From positions 1-5,633 of the forward strand of contig CAKULY010000050.1 of the NCBI GenBank assembly GCA_934667505.1: 5,633 bases of DNA. The letters are read 5' to 3'. The DNA comes from an uncultured Treponema sp. Its GTDB lineage: Bacteria; Spirochaetota; Spirochaetia; Treponematales; Treponemataceae. The position numbers were made by a program, and so were the translations under genes. Positions 5,622 through 5,633 of this stretch are shown here, piece by piece. Each line of letters begins with the position of its first letter. Positions within the stretch are counted from its first letter, which is position 1. The notes beneath the pieces were generated by a model. That model had not been told where the DNA came from. It saw only the letters and a program-made list of their open reading frames with translations, and did not search any database.

Positions 5622-5633
5622 TATATGCATTTA
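5614..5633. repeat. Right copy of the 20-bp terminal direct repeat
   Basis: Exact copy, same orientation, of positions 1-20, ending on the last base of the window. Distance between copies is 5613 bp. See the left copy for the possible meanings; that both copies sit exactly at the ends makes circular overlap or deliberate window cutting as likely as a biological boundary. Confidence 0.9.

Noticed and set aside
1..5633. CRISPR array, tRNA or rRNA genes
   Set aside because: No regularly spaced repeat series and no tRNA- or rRNA-like sequence was seen; nearly all the window is accounted for by protein-coding sequence.

Overview
The window is almost entirely a Type I restriction-modification (RM) locus, read from right to left on the minus strand: hsdM (N6-adenine methyltransferase), a RhuM-family gene, hsdS (sequence-specificity subunit), and a tyrosine recombinase at the left end. 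Between hsdS and the recombinase lies a second, promoterless and start-less hsdS fragment in the opposite orientation. No hsdR (motor/endonuclease subunit) is present, so the nuclease is outside the window, elsewhere in the genome, or missing.

The main discovery candidate is a phase-variable hsdS switch. A perfect 19-bp inverted repeat (960-978 and 2032-2050) sits in the same codon register in the expressed hsdS and in the silent cassette, at the residues C-H-Y-E-K-F just before the second target-recognition domain (TRD). Inverting the segment between the copies would exchange the C-terminal TRD in frame, changing HsdS from 488 to a predicted 515 residues. The adjacent tyrosine recombinase has a complete catalytic set and is the obvious invertase. 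A third, partial copy of the site (2764-2778) lies at the equivalent position before TRD1, so half-length HsdS forms are also conceivable. Phase-variable hsdS loci with a linked tyrosine recombinase are known, for example in pneumococcus. The arrangement here, with RhuM inserted and short sites inside the coding sequence, is a distinct instance.

Layout: 1-82, non-coding end with a 20-bp repeat and a hairpin repeat; 83-892, recombinase (minus), with a leader dyad overlapping its ribosome-binding site; 958-1560, silent hsdS cassette (plus), whose 3' end overlaps the 3' end of hsdS by 30 bp; 1531-2997, hsdS; 3002-4039, rhuM; 4073-5527, hsdM; 5528-5633, hsdM leader with a dyad and a possible promoter. 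hsdM, rhuM and hsdS are closely spaced (33 bp and 4 bp) and look like one operon. Readthrough past hsdS would run antisense through the silent cassette into the recombinase gene.

The first and last 20 bases of the window are identical (gattgcaatatatgcattta). This may mark the ends of a small mobile element, the overlap of a circular molecule of 5613 bp, or simply how the window was cut. The sequence alone cannot decide.

Organism: a moderately AT-rich bacterium. The HsdS wording (ILDLAIHGKL, LLEKLRAEKE) and the small cgggtcaagcccg hairpin recall host-associated Treponema, with Bacteroidetes or Firmicutes possible. This is an impression from memory, not a determination.
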